This document shows positions 47,688 through 56,740 of a DNA stretch of 64,000 nt, piece after piece (positions within the stretch are counted from its first letter, which is position 1; each line of letters starts with the position of its first letter). The DNA comes from an uncultured Bacteroidia bacterium. GTDB taxonomy: Bacteria > Bacteroidota > Bacteroidia > Bacteroidales > UBA932. Location: NCBI GenBank assembly GCA_902778105.1, contig CACYWN010000008.1, positions 39,487 to 103,486 of the forward strand, in the 5' to 3' direction. The position numbers were made by a program, and so were the translations under genes. Below the pieces are notes generated by a model. That model saw nothing but the letters and a program-made list of their open reading frames with translations. It ran no database searches and had not been told where the DNA came from.

Positions 47688-49196
47688 ATGAAAAAGATAT
47701 TGATTTGGGCCCTTGCGGCCATCGCCACGCTTTCCGTCGTCTCCTGCAAGGACTTCCTGGAAACCAACCCTACGAGTTCCGTCTCCGACAACCAGGTCTT
47801 CACCTCCATCCAGGGTGCCAATGCGGCCCTGAACGGCTGCTACAACCTGCTTCATTTCAATGACGAGAACTACGGCCGCGGCGACGTATCCGGCTATATC
47901 AGCCAGATCTGCACCTTCGACACCACCGGCGAGGACATCATCGTCAACGGCGGCTGGTACGGCTACGACTACAACTTCTGGGGCCACCAGCGGGGCGACA
48001 TCTTCAAGACGTACACCCTCTGGAACTACTACTATGTGCTCATCAACAACCTGAACAGCGTGATCAAGTACACGCCCGAGATCGAGGGAGCCTCCGAGGC
48101 CGACGTGAACGCGGTCGTGGGACAGGCGCTCGTGATGCGCGGCTGGTCCTACTTCATGCTGGCCCAGCTGTTCCAGCACACCTACCAGCTTTCCTCTCCG
48201 AGGAATATGCCGGGCGTCCCCATCTACACCGAACCCACCACCGACGAGACCGAGGGCCAGCCCCGCGGCACCATCAACGACACCTACGACCAGATCCTGA
48301 AGGACCTGACCGAGGCGGAGACGAAACTCGCCGGTTACAGCCGCCTGGCGAAGAACCACGTGGACCAGTCCGTGTGCCAGGGCATCCTGGCCCGTGTGTA
48401 CCTCGTGATGCAGAACTGGAGCAAGGCGGCCGAATATGCGGCAAAGGCCCGTGCCGGCTATCCGCTTACGAGCAATGCCGACTACACGTCCGGATTCAAC
48501 GACATCAACACCGGTTCCTGGATGTGGGGCCTGATGCAGGACAAGGAGAACAAGCTCTACGGCAACGGCGACTACGGTCCCTTCGCCCTTTGGGCCAACT
48601 GGATCACCCGCAACGGCGGCGACCTGTGGTCCTTCAACTGCTTCTTCCTTCCGGACGCTTTCGTGAACCTGTTCGAGGAAAGTGACATCCGCCGTCAGCA
48701 GATGTTCTACCGTTCCGACCAGGGCAACGGCCTCTGGTGTTCCGGCAAGTTCTATGACAACCTGGACCTCACCGGTTCCTTCGTGTACATGCGCGCCGAG
48801 GAAATGCTCCTCATCGAGGCTGAGGCCAAGGCCCGCGGCGGCGATCCCACCGGCGGTCTGGCCCTCCTGAACCAGTTGCAGTCCATGCGTGGCGCCACGC
48901 CCACGACCAAGACCGGCGACGCCCTCATCGAGGACATCCTCCTGGAGCGCCGCAAGGAGCTCTACGGCGAAGGCTTCGGCTGGCTGGACATCATCCGCAA
49001 CTGCAAGCCCCTTGTGCGGGAAGGCAACCATGCCGACTACAGCGGCCATACGCCCATCCCAGCCAAGTCCTGGGCCTTCGTGTACCAGATCCCGCAGAGC
49101 GAGATCCTGAACAATCCGAACATCAACGGCGATATCTGGCCCGACGGAGACCAGAACCCCTTCGCCCAGTATTATGACAACAAAATCCTGGAGTAA
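47688..49196 (+). CDS. SusD/RagB-family lipoprotein
   Basis: 502 residues; lipobox SVVSC at residue 20 of MKKILIWALAAIATLSVVSC. Typical SusD features: DFLETNPTSSVSDNQVF at the N-terminus, VGQALVMRGWSYFMLAQLF (helical repeat), LLERRKELYGEGFGWLDIIR and the closing VYQIPQSEILNNPNI. It is the lid of the receptor encoded just upstream. It is the smallest SusD of the window, in the size range of RagB. The repeat lipoprotein follows after 3 nt. Confidence 0.94.
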   Translation: MKKILIWALAAIATLSVVSCKDFLETNPTSSVSDNQVFTSIQGANAALNGCYNLLHFNDENYGRGDVSGYISQICTFDTTGEDIIVNGGWYGYDYNFWGHQRGDIFKTYTLWNYYYVLINNLNSVIKYTPEIEGASEADVNAVVGQALVMRGWSYFMLAQLFQHTYQLSSPRNMPGVPIYTEPTTDETEGQPRGTINDTYDQILKDLTEAETKLAGYSRLAKNHVDQSVCQGILARVYLVMQNWSKAAEYAAKARAGYPLTSNADYTSGFNDINTGSWMWGLMQDKENKLYGNGDYGPFALWANWITRNGGDLWSFNCFFLPDAFVNLFEESDIRRQQMFYRSDQGNGLWCSGKFYDNLDLTGSFVYMRAEEMLLIEAEAKARGGDPTGGLALLNQLQSMRGATPTTKTGDALIEDILLERRKELYGEGFGWLDIIRNCKPLVREGNHADYSGHTPIPAKSWAFVYQIPQSEILNNPNINGDIWPDGDQNPFAQYYDNKILE

Positions 49197-49199
49197 GTT

Positions 49200-51197
49200 A
49201 TGAGAGCCATCCATACAATCATTCGGACCCTGGCCCTCGCGGCCGTCCTGCTTCCGCTGGCTTCCTGCGTGGAGAAAGAAGAGCAGCTGCCGGCGCTCTC
49301 CCAGCCGGGAAACATCAACTACGAGGCGGACTTCTGCTCGCTGAGCCTGACCTGGGCTCCGGTCGAGAATGCCGCCCAGTACTACTACAAGCTGGAAAAC
49401 GCCCTGGGCTATACCGTGACTAAGGGTACCACGAAGGAAACCCACGTCACGATCGGCTCCCTGCAGCCCGCCACCACCTATACGGTGCGGATCAAGGCGA
49501 TCCCCGCCGGTGTGGACGTGAACACCTACGCCGCTTCCGACTTCTATGTCACCGAGGCGACGACCGCCGCTCCGAAGTCCTATGACTTCGAGTGGTCCTA
49601 TCCGGCCACCATCTGGTGGTATTATGACACGGACGTCTATCGCGAGACGAAGGGCAAGACCACCTTCGGCTGGGACAAAACCCTGCAGGCCTATGTCATC
49701 CAGGCCTGGGCCGGCGTGATGGGCATGGACATCGTCTTCACCCTGTCCGACAAGGGCGAGTGGCTGATCAACTATGCCGAATCCACGGCTTATACGGGAG
49801 GCCCGGACGCCAACATGGTGGTGGGTCTCGCCCATGGCATCGGCGGAACCTCTGCCGCCACCTGCTGGTTCTATACCAACAACACCGGCAGTTCTCTGGA
49901 ACTCAGTTCCAAGGGCGGCCGCGCCTATGCCTGGATGTTCAATCCGGACGGCAACTGGACGGGCTACTGCGTGGAATTCGGCACGTACGAGCCGGACCCG
50001 CCGGCACCGTTCGTTCCGACGGCCGATGCGGAGGAATCCTGGGCCAAGGACGGCATGGCCTATTTCGAGGGCGAAGAACTGGGCCCGGTGTCCATCGCGT
50101 TCGACGCCGCGACTGGCCAGTACTCCATCGAAAGCTGGTACGGCGTGGAAGGGCACGGCATCGCCTTCACCCGCAACGCCGAAACCGGTCTCTGGCAGAT
50201 GAATACCGAGGCCTCCACCGCCTATATCGACGGTCCTTACGAGGGCACCGGCCTGTATGAACTCTCTCACGGCAAGTACGGCAAGGGCCTCGCCTCCACC
50301 CTCCTGCTCGATCCTTCGGACAGCGGCTATGACGGCGACGGCAAGAACGGCAACGTCTGGGCCCGCGTCACGGATCCTTCCGGCAAGACCGGTACGTACG
50401 AAGTCCGTTGGGTGACCGACATGACCCCGTTCAAGTGGACCTGCGACATCTATGTGGGCGGGAACTACCTGGCCGAGGGCACGATTTCCTACAATGCCGA
50501 GGCGGGCGAGTACACGATCGATTCCTGGCATGGCGTACCCGGTTACGGCATCGTGTTCACGCTCTCCGACAGTGGTGAATGGCTGATCGACTACGAAAAG
50601 TCCACGGCTTACCTGAGCGGTCCTGACGACAACACCGCCCTGGGTCTCGCCCATGGTATCGAAGGCGCGGCCCTGGCCAACTGCTGGTTCTACGAGAACA
50701 ACACGGGCAGCTGGGTCTCCGGCGACAGCTCGGCGGGCAACGCCGGCTGCTGGATGTACTGCTACGACGGCAACTGGGCCGAGTACCGTGTCGAATGGAA
50801 GGAAGGCAGCTGGAGTGCCGATGCCGTCATCTCCGAATGGGGCGGAGAGGTCCCGGACTACACGGAACTGGGTACGGCCACGATTTCTTATGACATCGAA
50901 ACCGGCCAGTACACCATCTCCAACTGGCTCGGGGCCGAAGGCTATTCCATCGTCTTCACGCTTGTGGACGGTGCCTGGCTGCTGGATTGGGAACACTCCA
51001 ACGCCGCGCAGGGCGAGCCTGATGCGAACCAGGCCGTGAGCCTCCTGCATGGCCGCACCGACGGCGCCCAGGCCAACTGCTGGTACTGGATGAACGGCAA
51101 CTACAGCTGGTTCGAAGGCGGCCCCGTGGCCGGCAACACCGGCTGCTGGCTCCGCGACCACAACAACGCCTGGACGGAATACCGCATTACCTGGTAA
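49200..51197 (+). CDS. Repeat lipoprotein with fibronectin-III-like domain, putative surface binding protein
   Basis: 665 residues; lipobox LASC at about residue 22. Residues about 40-120 look like a fibronectin type III domain (LSLTWAPVENAAQYYYKLEN; LQPATTYTVRIKAI). Four copies of an approximately 120-residue beta module follow, recognised by YxIxSWxGVxGxxIVFTL, a STAY motif, GLAHGI and a closing CWFY/GNWxxYxVxW. The second copy is the most divergent. I do not recognise the module. Its position directly after SusC-SusD is that of a SusE/SGBP-type binding lipoprotein, so substrate capture at the surface is the likely role. A REP-like element lies 26 nt behind it. Confidence 0.7.
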   Translation: MRAIHTIIRTLALAAVLLPLASCVEKEEQLPALSQPGNINYEADFCSLSLTWAPVENAAQYYYKLENALGYTVTKGTTKETHVTIGSLQPATTYTVRIKAIPAGVDVNTYAASDFYVTEATTAAPKSYDFEWSYPATIWWYYDTDVYRETKGKTTFGWDKTLQAYVIQAWAGVMGMDIVFTLSDKGEWLINYAESTAYTGGPDANMVVGLAHGIGGTSAATCWFYTNNTGSSLELSSKGGRAYAWMFNPDGNWTGYCVEFGTYEPDPPAPFVPTADAEESWAKDGMAYFEGEELGPVSIAFDAATGQYSIESWYGVEGHGIAFTRNAETGLWQMNTEASTAYIDGPYEGTGLYELSHGKYGKGLASTLLLDPSDSGYDGDGKNGNVWARVTDPSGKTGTYEVRWVTDMTPFKWTCDIYVGGNYLAEGTISYNAEAGEYTIDSWHGVPGYGIVFTLSDSGEWLIDYEKSTAYLSGPDDNTALGLAHGIEGAALANCWFYENNTGSWVSGDSSAGNAGCWMYCYDGNWAEYRVEWKEGSWSADAVISEWGGEVPDYTELGTATISYDIETGQYTISNWLGAEGYSIVFTLVDGAWLLDWEHSNAAQGEPDANQAVSLLHGRTDGAQANCWYWMNGNYSWFEGGPVAGNTGCWLRDHNNAWTEYRITW

Positions 51198-51222
51198 ACA
51201 CCCTCCCTGCCTGTTCAATGAT

Positions 51223-51303
51223 GGAGGTGTCCCTGAAATGGGGACACCTCCTGCGTTTTACCCCGGTTTTTGTCGGAGATGTCCCCGTTTCAGGGACACC
51301 TCC
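51223..51303 (+). repeat. REPIN-like paired palindromes, GGAG(A/G)TGTCC family, copy 1
   Basis: GGAGGTGTCC/GGACACCTCC (51223-51251) and GGAGATGTCC/GGACACCTCC (51275-51303) are two hairpins separated by a 23-nt spacer. A second copy in the opposite orientation lies at 57479-57559. Confidence 0.88.
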
Positions 51304-51337
51304 GACAGTCGGGGTTGCTCCTCCGCGAAATTCTTGT

Positions 51338-51345
51338 TACATTTG
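51338..51345 (+). promoter_or_regulatory. Bacteroidales -7 box for the S46 peptidase
   Basis: TACATTTG matches TAnnTTTG. A GTTG at 51314-51317 gives a 20-nt spacing. The box follows the REPIN and precedes the ATG by 22 nt, so this gene starts a new unit. Confidence 0.6.
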
Positions 51346-51367
51346 CGTAATTATCGACAAAAAGCGT

Positions 51368-53503
51368 ATGAAACGATTCTTTGCTATCCTGGCGGCCCTG
51401 AGCCTGACGCTGACCGCCGCGGCCGACGAGGGAATGTGGCTCCTGCCGCTCCTGCAGAAGATGAACGGCAAGGCCCTTCACGATGCCGGCTGCAAACTTT
51501 CGATGGATGACATCTACAGCATCAACCATTCTTCGCTGAAAGACAATATCGTCCATTTCGGCGGCGGCTGCACGGGCGAGATCATCTCCGCCGAAGGCCT
51601 CATCGTCACCAACCACCACTGCGGCTACAGCAGCATCCAGGCCCTGTCCACCGACGAGCACAACTACCTGATGGACGGCTACTGGGCGATGACCCGCGAC
51701 GGGGAGCTCCCCGCCAAGGGCCTCAGCGTCACCTTCCTCCAGTCGATGACCGACGTTACGGACTTGCTGGCGAAGGCCGAGAAGAAGATCGCGAAGAAGG
51801 TAAGTGATCCCGCCCAGGTGGATTCCCTGATGCAGATCGAGCGCAAGGCCCTCCTCGACAAGGCGCTCAAGGGAAACAAGAACTGCAAGGCCACCTTCAC
51901 CACCTTTTACAACGACAATTACACGTATATCATCGTTACCAAGACGTATACCGACATCCGCTTCGTCGGCGCTCCGCCGGCATCGGTGGGCAAGTTCGGC
52001 GGTGAGACCGACAACTGGATGTGGCCCCGCCACACCGGCGATTTCTCCATGTTCCGCGTGTACGCCGGCAAGGACAATGAGCCGGCCGACTACAGCCCGG
52101 AGAACCGTCCCTACAAGGCCAAGAACCACCTGAAGATATCCCTTGACGGCCTCCAGGAGGGAGACTTCGCGATGATCATGGGCTACCCGGGCCGCACCCA
52201 GCGGTTCCAGACGGCCGCCCAGCTCAAGCAGATGATCAAGGGGCAGCGGATCGCCATCGACGCCCGCACCGTCCGCCAGGACATCATGTGGGAGGCCATG
52301 TGCGCCGACCCGTCCGTCCAGCTCAAGTACGCGAACAAGTATGCCGGTTCCGCCAACGGCTGGAAGAAGTGGCAGGGCGAGGAGCTCGCTTTCCAGAACC
52401 TGAACATCATCGGCCGGGAGGAGCAGAAGGAACGGGACTTTATGGCCTGGGTGAACCAGAAGCCCGACCGCCAGAAAGCCTATGGCGATGCCCTGCAGAA
52501 GATCGAGGACGCCGTCACCGCCTCCGCCGAGGCGGAAAATGCCGTCACCCTCCTTTCCGAAGCCCCTTACCGCATCGAACTCGTGGGCCTCGCCGGCCGT
52601 CTGACGCAGGCTGTCTCCCGGGGCGGACAGGATCCGAAGGTCCTGGAGCAGATGCAGTCCGCCTACCGCGACTATGTCGTGGACCTGGACCGCAAGGAGG
52701 CCGTGGCCCTGCTGGACTTCTACCGCCAGCGGGCTTCCGAGGAGGACTATCCGAAGGGACTCGGCCTGGATTTCGAGGACTTTGGAACCATGGACATCCC
52801 GGCCTATGTGAACTACCTGTTCGACGAGTCCGCCTTCACCTCCTATGACAAGATTGCGGAACTCGTGAATGCCGGCGAATGGGACAAGGTATGGGCCGAT
52901 CCCGCCTATCGTCTGTACACCGCCCTCATCACCGAAATCATGGAACGGTATCCCGCGATGCTGGCTCCGGCCGACGCCATCGACGAGGGGGCCAAGGCCT
53001 TCACCGCCGGTCTCCTGGAGTGGGAGAAGGGCAAGCCTTCCTATCCGGATGCGAATTCCACGATGCGCCTCACCTACGGCCACGTGCTTCCGTATTCCCC
53101 GAAGGACGCCGTCCTGTACAAGCACTATTCCACCGTCAAGGGCGTCCTGGAGAAGGAAGATCCGACGAACCCGGAATTCATTGTCCCTGAGCGCCTCAAG
53201 CAGCTCATCGAGCACCATGCCTTCGGCCGCTATGCCGACCCTTCCGACGGCCTCGTGCATACCTGCTTCCTCACGAACAACGACATCACCGGCGGCAACT
53301 CCGGCTCCCCGGTCCTCAACGCCCGCGGCGAACTCATCGGCCTGGCCTTCGACGGCAACTGGGAGTCCATGTCCTCCGACGTGATGTTCGAACCCGACCT
53401 CCAGCGCTGCATCTGCGTGGACATTCGTTACGTCCTCTTCCTCACCGAGCGCCTCGGCGGCGCCCATCATATCATCCGCGAACTGGATATCGTACAGCGA
53501 TAA
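51368..53503 (+). CDS. S46-family dipeptidyl peptidase, DPP7-like specificity
   Basis: 711 residues from the ATG at 51368; the open frame continues upstream through the REPIN and promoter and is not coding there. Signal peptide MKRFFAILAALSLTLTAAA, then the conserved start DEGMWLLPLLQ. Chymotrypsin-like halves flank a helical domain. The catalytic His is H84 in TNHHCGY, the Asp is in GGETDNWMWPRHTGDF, and the Ser is the first one in GGNSGSPV. Eighteen residues after that Ser is a glycine (FDGNW). That position is Gly in DPP7 and Arg in the Asp/Glu-specific DPP11, so hydrophobic P1 preference is expected. S46 enzymes act in the periplasm to trim oligopeptides into dipeptides. It overlaps no gene and is 1 nt from mrp. 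Confidence 0.92.
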   Translation: MKRFFAILAALSLTLTAAADEGMWLLPLLQKMNGKALHDAGCKLSMDDIYSINHSSLKDNIVHFGGGCTGEIISAEGLIVTNHHCGYSSIQALSTDEHNYLMDGYWAMTRDGELPAKGLSVTFLQSMTDVTDLLAKAEKKIAKKVSDPAQVDSLMQIERKALLDKALKGNKNCKATFTTFYNDNYTYIIVTKTYTDIRFVGAPPASVGKFGGETDNWMWPRHTGDFSMFRVYAGKDNEPADYSPENRPYKAKNHLKISLDGLQEGDFAMIMGYPGRTQRFQTAAQLKQMIKGQRIAIDARTVRQDIMWEAMCADPSVQLKYANKYAGSANGWKKWQGEELAFQNLNIIGREEQKERDFMAWVNQKPDRQKAYGDALQKIEDAVTASAEAENAVTLLSEAPYRIELVGLAGRLTQAVSRGGQDPKVLEQMQSAYRDYVVDLDRKEAVALLDFYRQRASEEDYPKGLGLDFEDFGTMDIPAYVNYLFDESAFTSYDKIAELVNAGEWDKVWADPAYRLYTALITEIMERYPAMLAPADAIDEGAKAFTAGLLEWEKGKPSYPDANSTMRLTYGHVLPYSPKDAVLYKHYSTVKGVLEKEDPTNPEFIVPERLKQLIEHHAFGRYADPSDGLVHTCFLTNNDITGGNSGSPVLNARGELIGLAFDGNWESMSSDVMFEPDLQRCICVDIRYVLFLTERLGGAHHIIRELDIVQR

Positions 53504-53504
53504 A

Positions 53505-54575
53505 ATGACAGAAAAAGAAATATTCCAATGGCTGGCGGAGGTCGAGCACCCCGCGAAGGACGACAAGGATATCGTATCCCTCGGGATTGTCGACGAGGTG
53601 GTCGTATCCGAGGGAAAAGTTACGGTGACGCTCGCCTTCGGGAAGCGGCCGGATCCGCTGAAGAATTACCTGGAGGGCGCTGTCCGGGCGGCCATCTACC
53701 GGAACGCGCCCGGCGGGACGGAAATCGAAGTGAAGTCTGTCGTGAAGGAGGCCCCGAAGCCCAAGAAGCCCACGCTGGACCTGAACCTGGACCAGGTGAA
53801 CGAGGTCGCGCACATCATCGGCGTCGCTTCCGGAAAGGGCGGTGTGGGCAAGTCCACCGTCGCGGTGAACCTGGCCATCGCCCTCTCGCGCCTGGGCTAC
53901 CGGGTGGGCCTCGCGGATGCCGACGTCTATGGCCCGTCCGTGCCCATCATGACGGCGACCGAGGACGTCCAGCCGGAGGCGGAAGAAGGCGCGGAGGAAG
54001 GCAAGGAACTCTTCATCCCGATCGAGAAGTACGGCGTCAAGTGGATGTCCATCGGCTATTTCGCCCAGCCGGGCCAGGCCCTCATCTGGCGAGGTCCGAT
54101 GGCCTGCAGCGCCCTGAAACAGATGATCCTGCAGGTCAAGTGGGGACCGCTGGACTACCTTCTCGTGGACATGCCCCCGGGAACCGGCGACATCCATATC
54201 TCCCTGGTGAACGACATCCCGATGGAAGGCGCGGTCATCGTCACGACCCCGCAGCCCGTGGCCCTCGCCGATGTGGAGAAGGGCGTGAACATGTTCCGGA
54301 ACCCCTCCGTCAACCGCCCCATCTTCGGCCTGGTGGAGAATATGGCCTGGTTCACGCCGGAGGAGCATCCTCAGGAGAAACACTACATTTTCGGCAAGGG
54401 GGGCGGCGCCGCGATGGCGGAGCGCCTGGGCATCGGCCTGCTCGGCCAGATTCCGCTTGTGCAGTCCATCCGCGAAGCCGGCGACAACGGCGAACCCGTC
54501 GCCCTGGGCACAAGGCCTGACAGCCTCGCGTTCCTGGAACTGGGGAGGAAGCTGGTGGATGCCGTGAATAAATAG
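53505..54575 (+). CDS. mrp: Mrp/NBP35-type iron-sulfur cluster carrier ATPase
   Basis: 356 residues, cytoplasmic. Residues about 1-85 are a MIP18/DUF59 domain (SLGIVDEVVVSEGKVTVTLAF). From about 100 comes a deviant-Walker P-loop ATPase: GVASGKGGVGKSTVAVNLA, LADADVYGPSVP and LLVDMPPGTGDIH. PMACSALKQM and the GGGAAMAERLG region are typical of ApbC/Mrp. Mrp proteins bind and hand on Fe-S clusters. The start is 1 nt after the S46 stop, so the two are co-transcribed. This is a housekeeping gene, although a need for Fe-S supply to the nearby radical SAM activase is conceivable. The negatively charged EAEEGAEEGKE insertion is unremarkable. Confidence 0.92.
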   Translation: MTEKEIFQWLAEVEHPAKDDKDIVSLGIVDEVVVSEGKVTVTLAFGKRPDPLKNYLEGAVRAAIYRNAPGGTEIEVKSVVKEAPKPKKPTLDLNLDQVNEVAHIIGVASGKGGVGKSTVAVNLAIALSRLGYRVGLADADVYGPSVPIMTATEDVQPEAEEGAEEGKELFIPIEKYGVKWMSIGYFAQPGQALIWRGPMACSALKQMILQVKWGPLDYLLVDMPPGTGDIHISLVNDIPMEGAVIVTTPQPVALADVEKGVNMFRNPSVNRPIFGLVENMAWFTPEEHPQEKHYIFGKGGGAAMAERLGIGLLGQIPLVQSIREAGDNGEPVALGTRPDSLAFLELGRKLVDAVNK

Positions 54576-54617
54576 TAGCTTGTGGCGGCTAACCTGCTGA
54601 ACTGCAGGTGTTTAAAT

Positions 54618-54663
54618 GGTGGTGCCCTGTGCGTTTCGACACAAGGCATCATCCTTGTTTTTG
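54618..54663 (+). terminator. Terminator after mrp, with an overlapping alternative hairpin
   Basis: ACAAGG/CCTTGT (54641-54658) followed by T is a plausible intrinsic terminator. An upstream arm (GGTGCCCTGTG, 54621-54631) can instead pair with CACAAGGCATC (54640-54650), excluding the terminator stem. Confidence 0.5.
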
Positions 54664-54802
54664 CTGATTATCAGTCGTTTAGGCGCCACGGCAAACATGT
54701 TGCGGTTGCCGATACAGATTTCCTATATCCCGCATAGGGGATATATTCCCGTCATAGCCGCATTTGAGCGCTTTTTCCCGGCAGCATTTTATTAAAGATA
54801 CA

Positions 54803-54810
54803 TATCTTTG
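54803..54810 (+). promoter_or_regulatory. Bacteroidales -7 box for the TPR regulator
   Basis: TATCTTTG matches TAnnTTTG and lies 21 nt before the ATG at 54832, in a distinctly AT-rich leader. Confidence 0.6.
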
Positions 54811-54831
54811 TAGGGTAACGATCGAACCGAT

Positions 54832-56508
54832 ATGAAAGAATTCCTCTGCTTTCTTTGTTTACTCTTTATGATGTCTTGTTCGGAGAACCGGCAAATCCGA
54901 ACAGGACTTGACCTTGCCGAATCATACCTATCCACCGCCCCCGACAGCGCCCTTGCCGTCATTCAAGGAATAGACGGGCCCTCCCTGCCCACCAGGAGCC
55001 TTCGTGCCCGCCATGCCTTACTACAGACAATGGCACAGGACAAATGCTACATAGATGTCGCCGAAGACTCCACCGTGCTGGTCGCTTATGATTATTATCA
55101 ACATCACGGTGGTAAGAGGGACCGTCTTCTGGCTACCTATTACCTGGGGGTCATCCGCCAGAATGCGGAAGCGTACATTCCGGCCGCATGGGCATTCCGT
55201 GAGGCGGAGCCCCTTGCGGAGGCACTGGAGGATTACCGCCAGTTGAGCCTGATCGATCAGCACCTGTCCCGCCTTTTCGCCATCAACTATGACCACGTCC
55301 GGGCGCTGGAATATGCCGAAAAGGCATTGGACGCGGCCGAACTTGCCGGAGAGAGCCTTATGGCCGATTACTGTCGGCTGGACATGGCGAATCAGCAGAT
55401 GGCTCAAAAAGAGTATTCCCAAGCGGCGGACTTGTTAAGAGGCTTGCATGGGAAAGGAAACGAGAACAGCGATTTATACGCCCGCGCATCACTGGCCTTG
55501 GCAAGAACCTTGATCTATCAGCCCGGTCCGGATTTTCAATCCGCCAAGGGAATGCTGGAAGAGATTCAAAGGATCCGCAAGCCGGAGCAGTTGGAAACAA
55601 ACCTCCTTTATCTGATGAGCCTTGCGATGGTTTATGAGAATGAGGGGCATCAAGAGCAGTCTGATAAGTGTCTTGAACAAGCGTCGTCGCTGTTGAACAT
55701 CCCTATTGACAGCGCTGTTTTCTATGATTCCAAAAGATATATTTTAGAATTAAGAAGGGACTGGGATAATGCATATCGCTCTCTTTACCAGGCTGTTACC
55801 ATTCAGGACAGGATCGTGTCAAGATTATTGGACCAGTCCGTCACCCATTCGATGGAGCAATATTTTGCAGACAAGTGGGAGATGGAGCGGACGCGCAGCC
55901 GCTCGCGGCTCTATCTGCTGGGATTCCTTGGGATGCTTCTTTTTGGTATCATCGCGGGACTGCTCCTGTTGTTGAGAAAGAAGAATAAGAGACTTCTCGA
56001 GGAGATGCTTACGATCCAGGAGGTCAGCGACGACCTGGACCAATTGCGTAAGGAACACGCCGCATCGTATGAACTGGTCGAACGGTTCATCACAGATAAG
56101 GTCAATTCGCTGCAACGGCTGTCTGAATCCTATTTTACCTGGGAAGATGCCGCCGTTAAAAAGCGGGAGACCCAACAGGGTATACTGACCCGGGATGACA
56201 TCATCCGCCAGTTTCGGATGCAATTGGGCGAATTGCGTCGTGACCAATCTTTCATCCCGGCCTTGGAGCAATCTCTGAATTATACCGATGACGGCATCAT
56301 GGATAAAGCACGGCAATTGTTCAAGAAGGATAATGAACTGGATTATTCTTTCCTGACGCTGTTGTTTTCCGGCTTTTCCATCAAAAGCATCAGTTATCTG
56401 CTCCGGATGTCGGAAGCATCCCTGCGGATGAGAAAGACACGTATTAAGCAACAGATTGAAACCCTGCAGGAACCTTATCGGAGTCGTTTTCTGGACAAAT
56501 TAGGCTGA
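54832..56508 (+). CDS. Membrane-anchored TPR protein with C-terminal HTH-like segment (putative regulator)
   Basis: 558 residues. MKEFLCFLCLLFMMSC is a lipoprotein-type signal. Residues about 20-330 are tetratricopeptide helices (DYRQLSLIDQHLSRLFAINY; RALEYAEKALDAAELAG; YSQAADLLRGLHGKG). One transmembrane segment comes at about 360-382 (LYLLGFLGMLLFGIIAGLLLLL), followed by a Lys-rich stretch and a coiled coil. The cytoplasmic C-terminus ends in a helix-turn-helix-like part (LFSGFSIKSISYLLRMSEASLRMRKTRIKQQI). Bacteroidales have many such TPR-TM-HTH proteins annotated as regulators of unknown signal. Base composition is clearly more AT-rich than the surrounding genes, which hints at a different history. 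It stands alone with its own promoter, and an AT-rich gap follows. Confidence 0.75.
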   Translation: MKEFLCFLCLLFMMSCSENRQIRTGLDLAESYLSTAPDSALAVIQGIDGPSLPTRSLRARHALLQTMAQDKCYIDVAEDSTVLVAYDYYQHHGGKRDRLLATYYLGVIRQNAEAYIPAAWAFREAEPLAEALEDYRQLSLIDQHLSRLFAINYDHVRALEYAEKALDAAELAGESLMADYCRLDMANQQMAQKEYSQAADLLRGLHGKGNENSDLYARASLALARTLIYQPGPDFQSAKGMLEEIQRIRKPEQLETNLLYLMSLAMVYENEGHQEQSDKCLEQASSLLNIPIDSAVFYDSKRYILELRRDWDNAYRSLYQAVTIQDRIVSRLLDQSVTHSMEQYFADKWEMERTRSRSRLYLLGFLGMLLFGIIAGLLLLLRKKNKRLLEEMLTIQEVSDDLDQLRKEHAASYELVERFITDKVNSLQRLSESYFTWEDAAVKKRETQQGILTRDDIIRQFRMQLGELRRDQSFIPALEQSLNYTDDGIMDKARQLFKKDNELDYSFLTLLFSGFSIKSISYLLRMSEASLRMRKTRIKQQIETLQEPYRSRFLDKLG

Positions 56509-56609
56509 AATGGAGCCTGTTATATCATGTTTGCATAACTGATTGATTATCAATCAACATTCTAATCATTTGTTATATCTTATTTTAGGGCTTCTCTAAG
56601 TATTTATAG

Positions 56610-56617
56610 TACCTTTG
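56610..56617 (+). promoter_or_regulatory. Bacteroidales -7 box before the small ORF
   Basis: TACCTTTG matches TAnnTTTG. A transcript from here would carry the 31-codon ORF at 56642 and the gene at 56741. Confidence 0.55.
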
Positions 56618-56641
56618 GAATGGAATAATAGACTTTATAAC

Positions 56642-56737
56642 ATGTATCATTACGACCCAGGGGAAGAACTGAATAATGCTTTTACGTTCTGGTTTGATTA
56701 TTACTTAAACAGTTATATTTACAATATACCTTTTTGA
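56642..56737 (+). CDS. Candidate small protein of 31 residues
   Basis: An ATG 24 nt after the -7 box opens MYHYDPGEELNNAFTFWFDY and continues to a TGA at 56735-56737, 3 nt before the next ATG. The peptide is acidic and aromatic-rich, with no signal or membrane helix. It is too short for composition tests. It could be a real small protein, a leader peptide controlling the following gene, or chance. The immediate spacing to the next start favours translational linkage. Confidence 0.35.
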   Translation: MYHYDPGEELNNAFTFWFDYYLNSYIYNIPF

Positions 56738-56740
56738 TCT

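Noticed and set aside
51218-51367. Longer start for the S46 peptidase
   Set aside because: The extra 50 codons run through a REPIN and the -7 box, while the ATG at 51368 begins a normal signal peptide.
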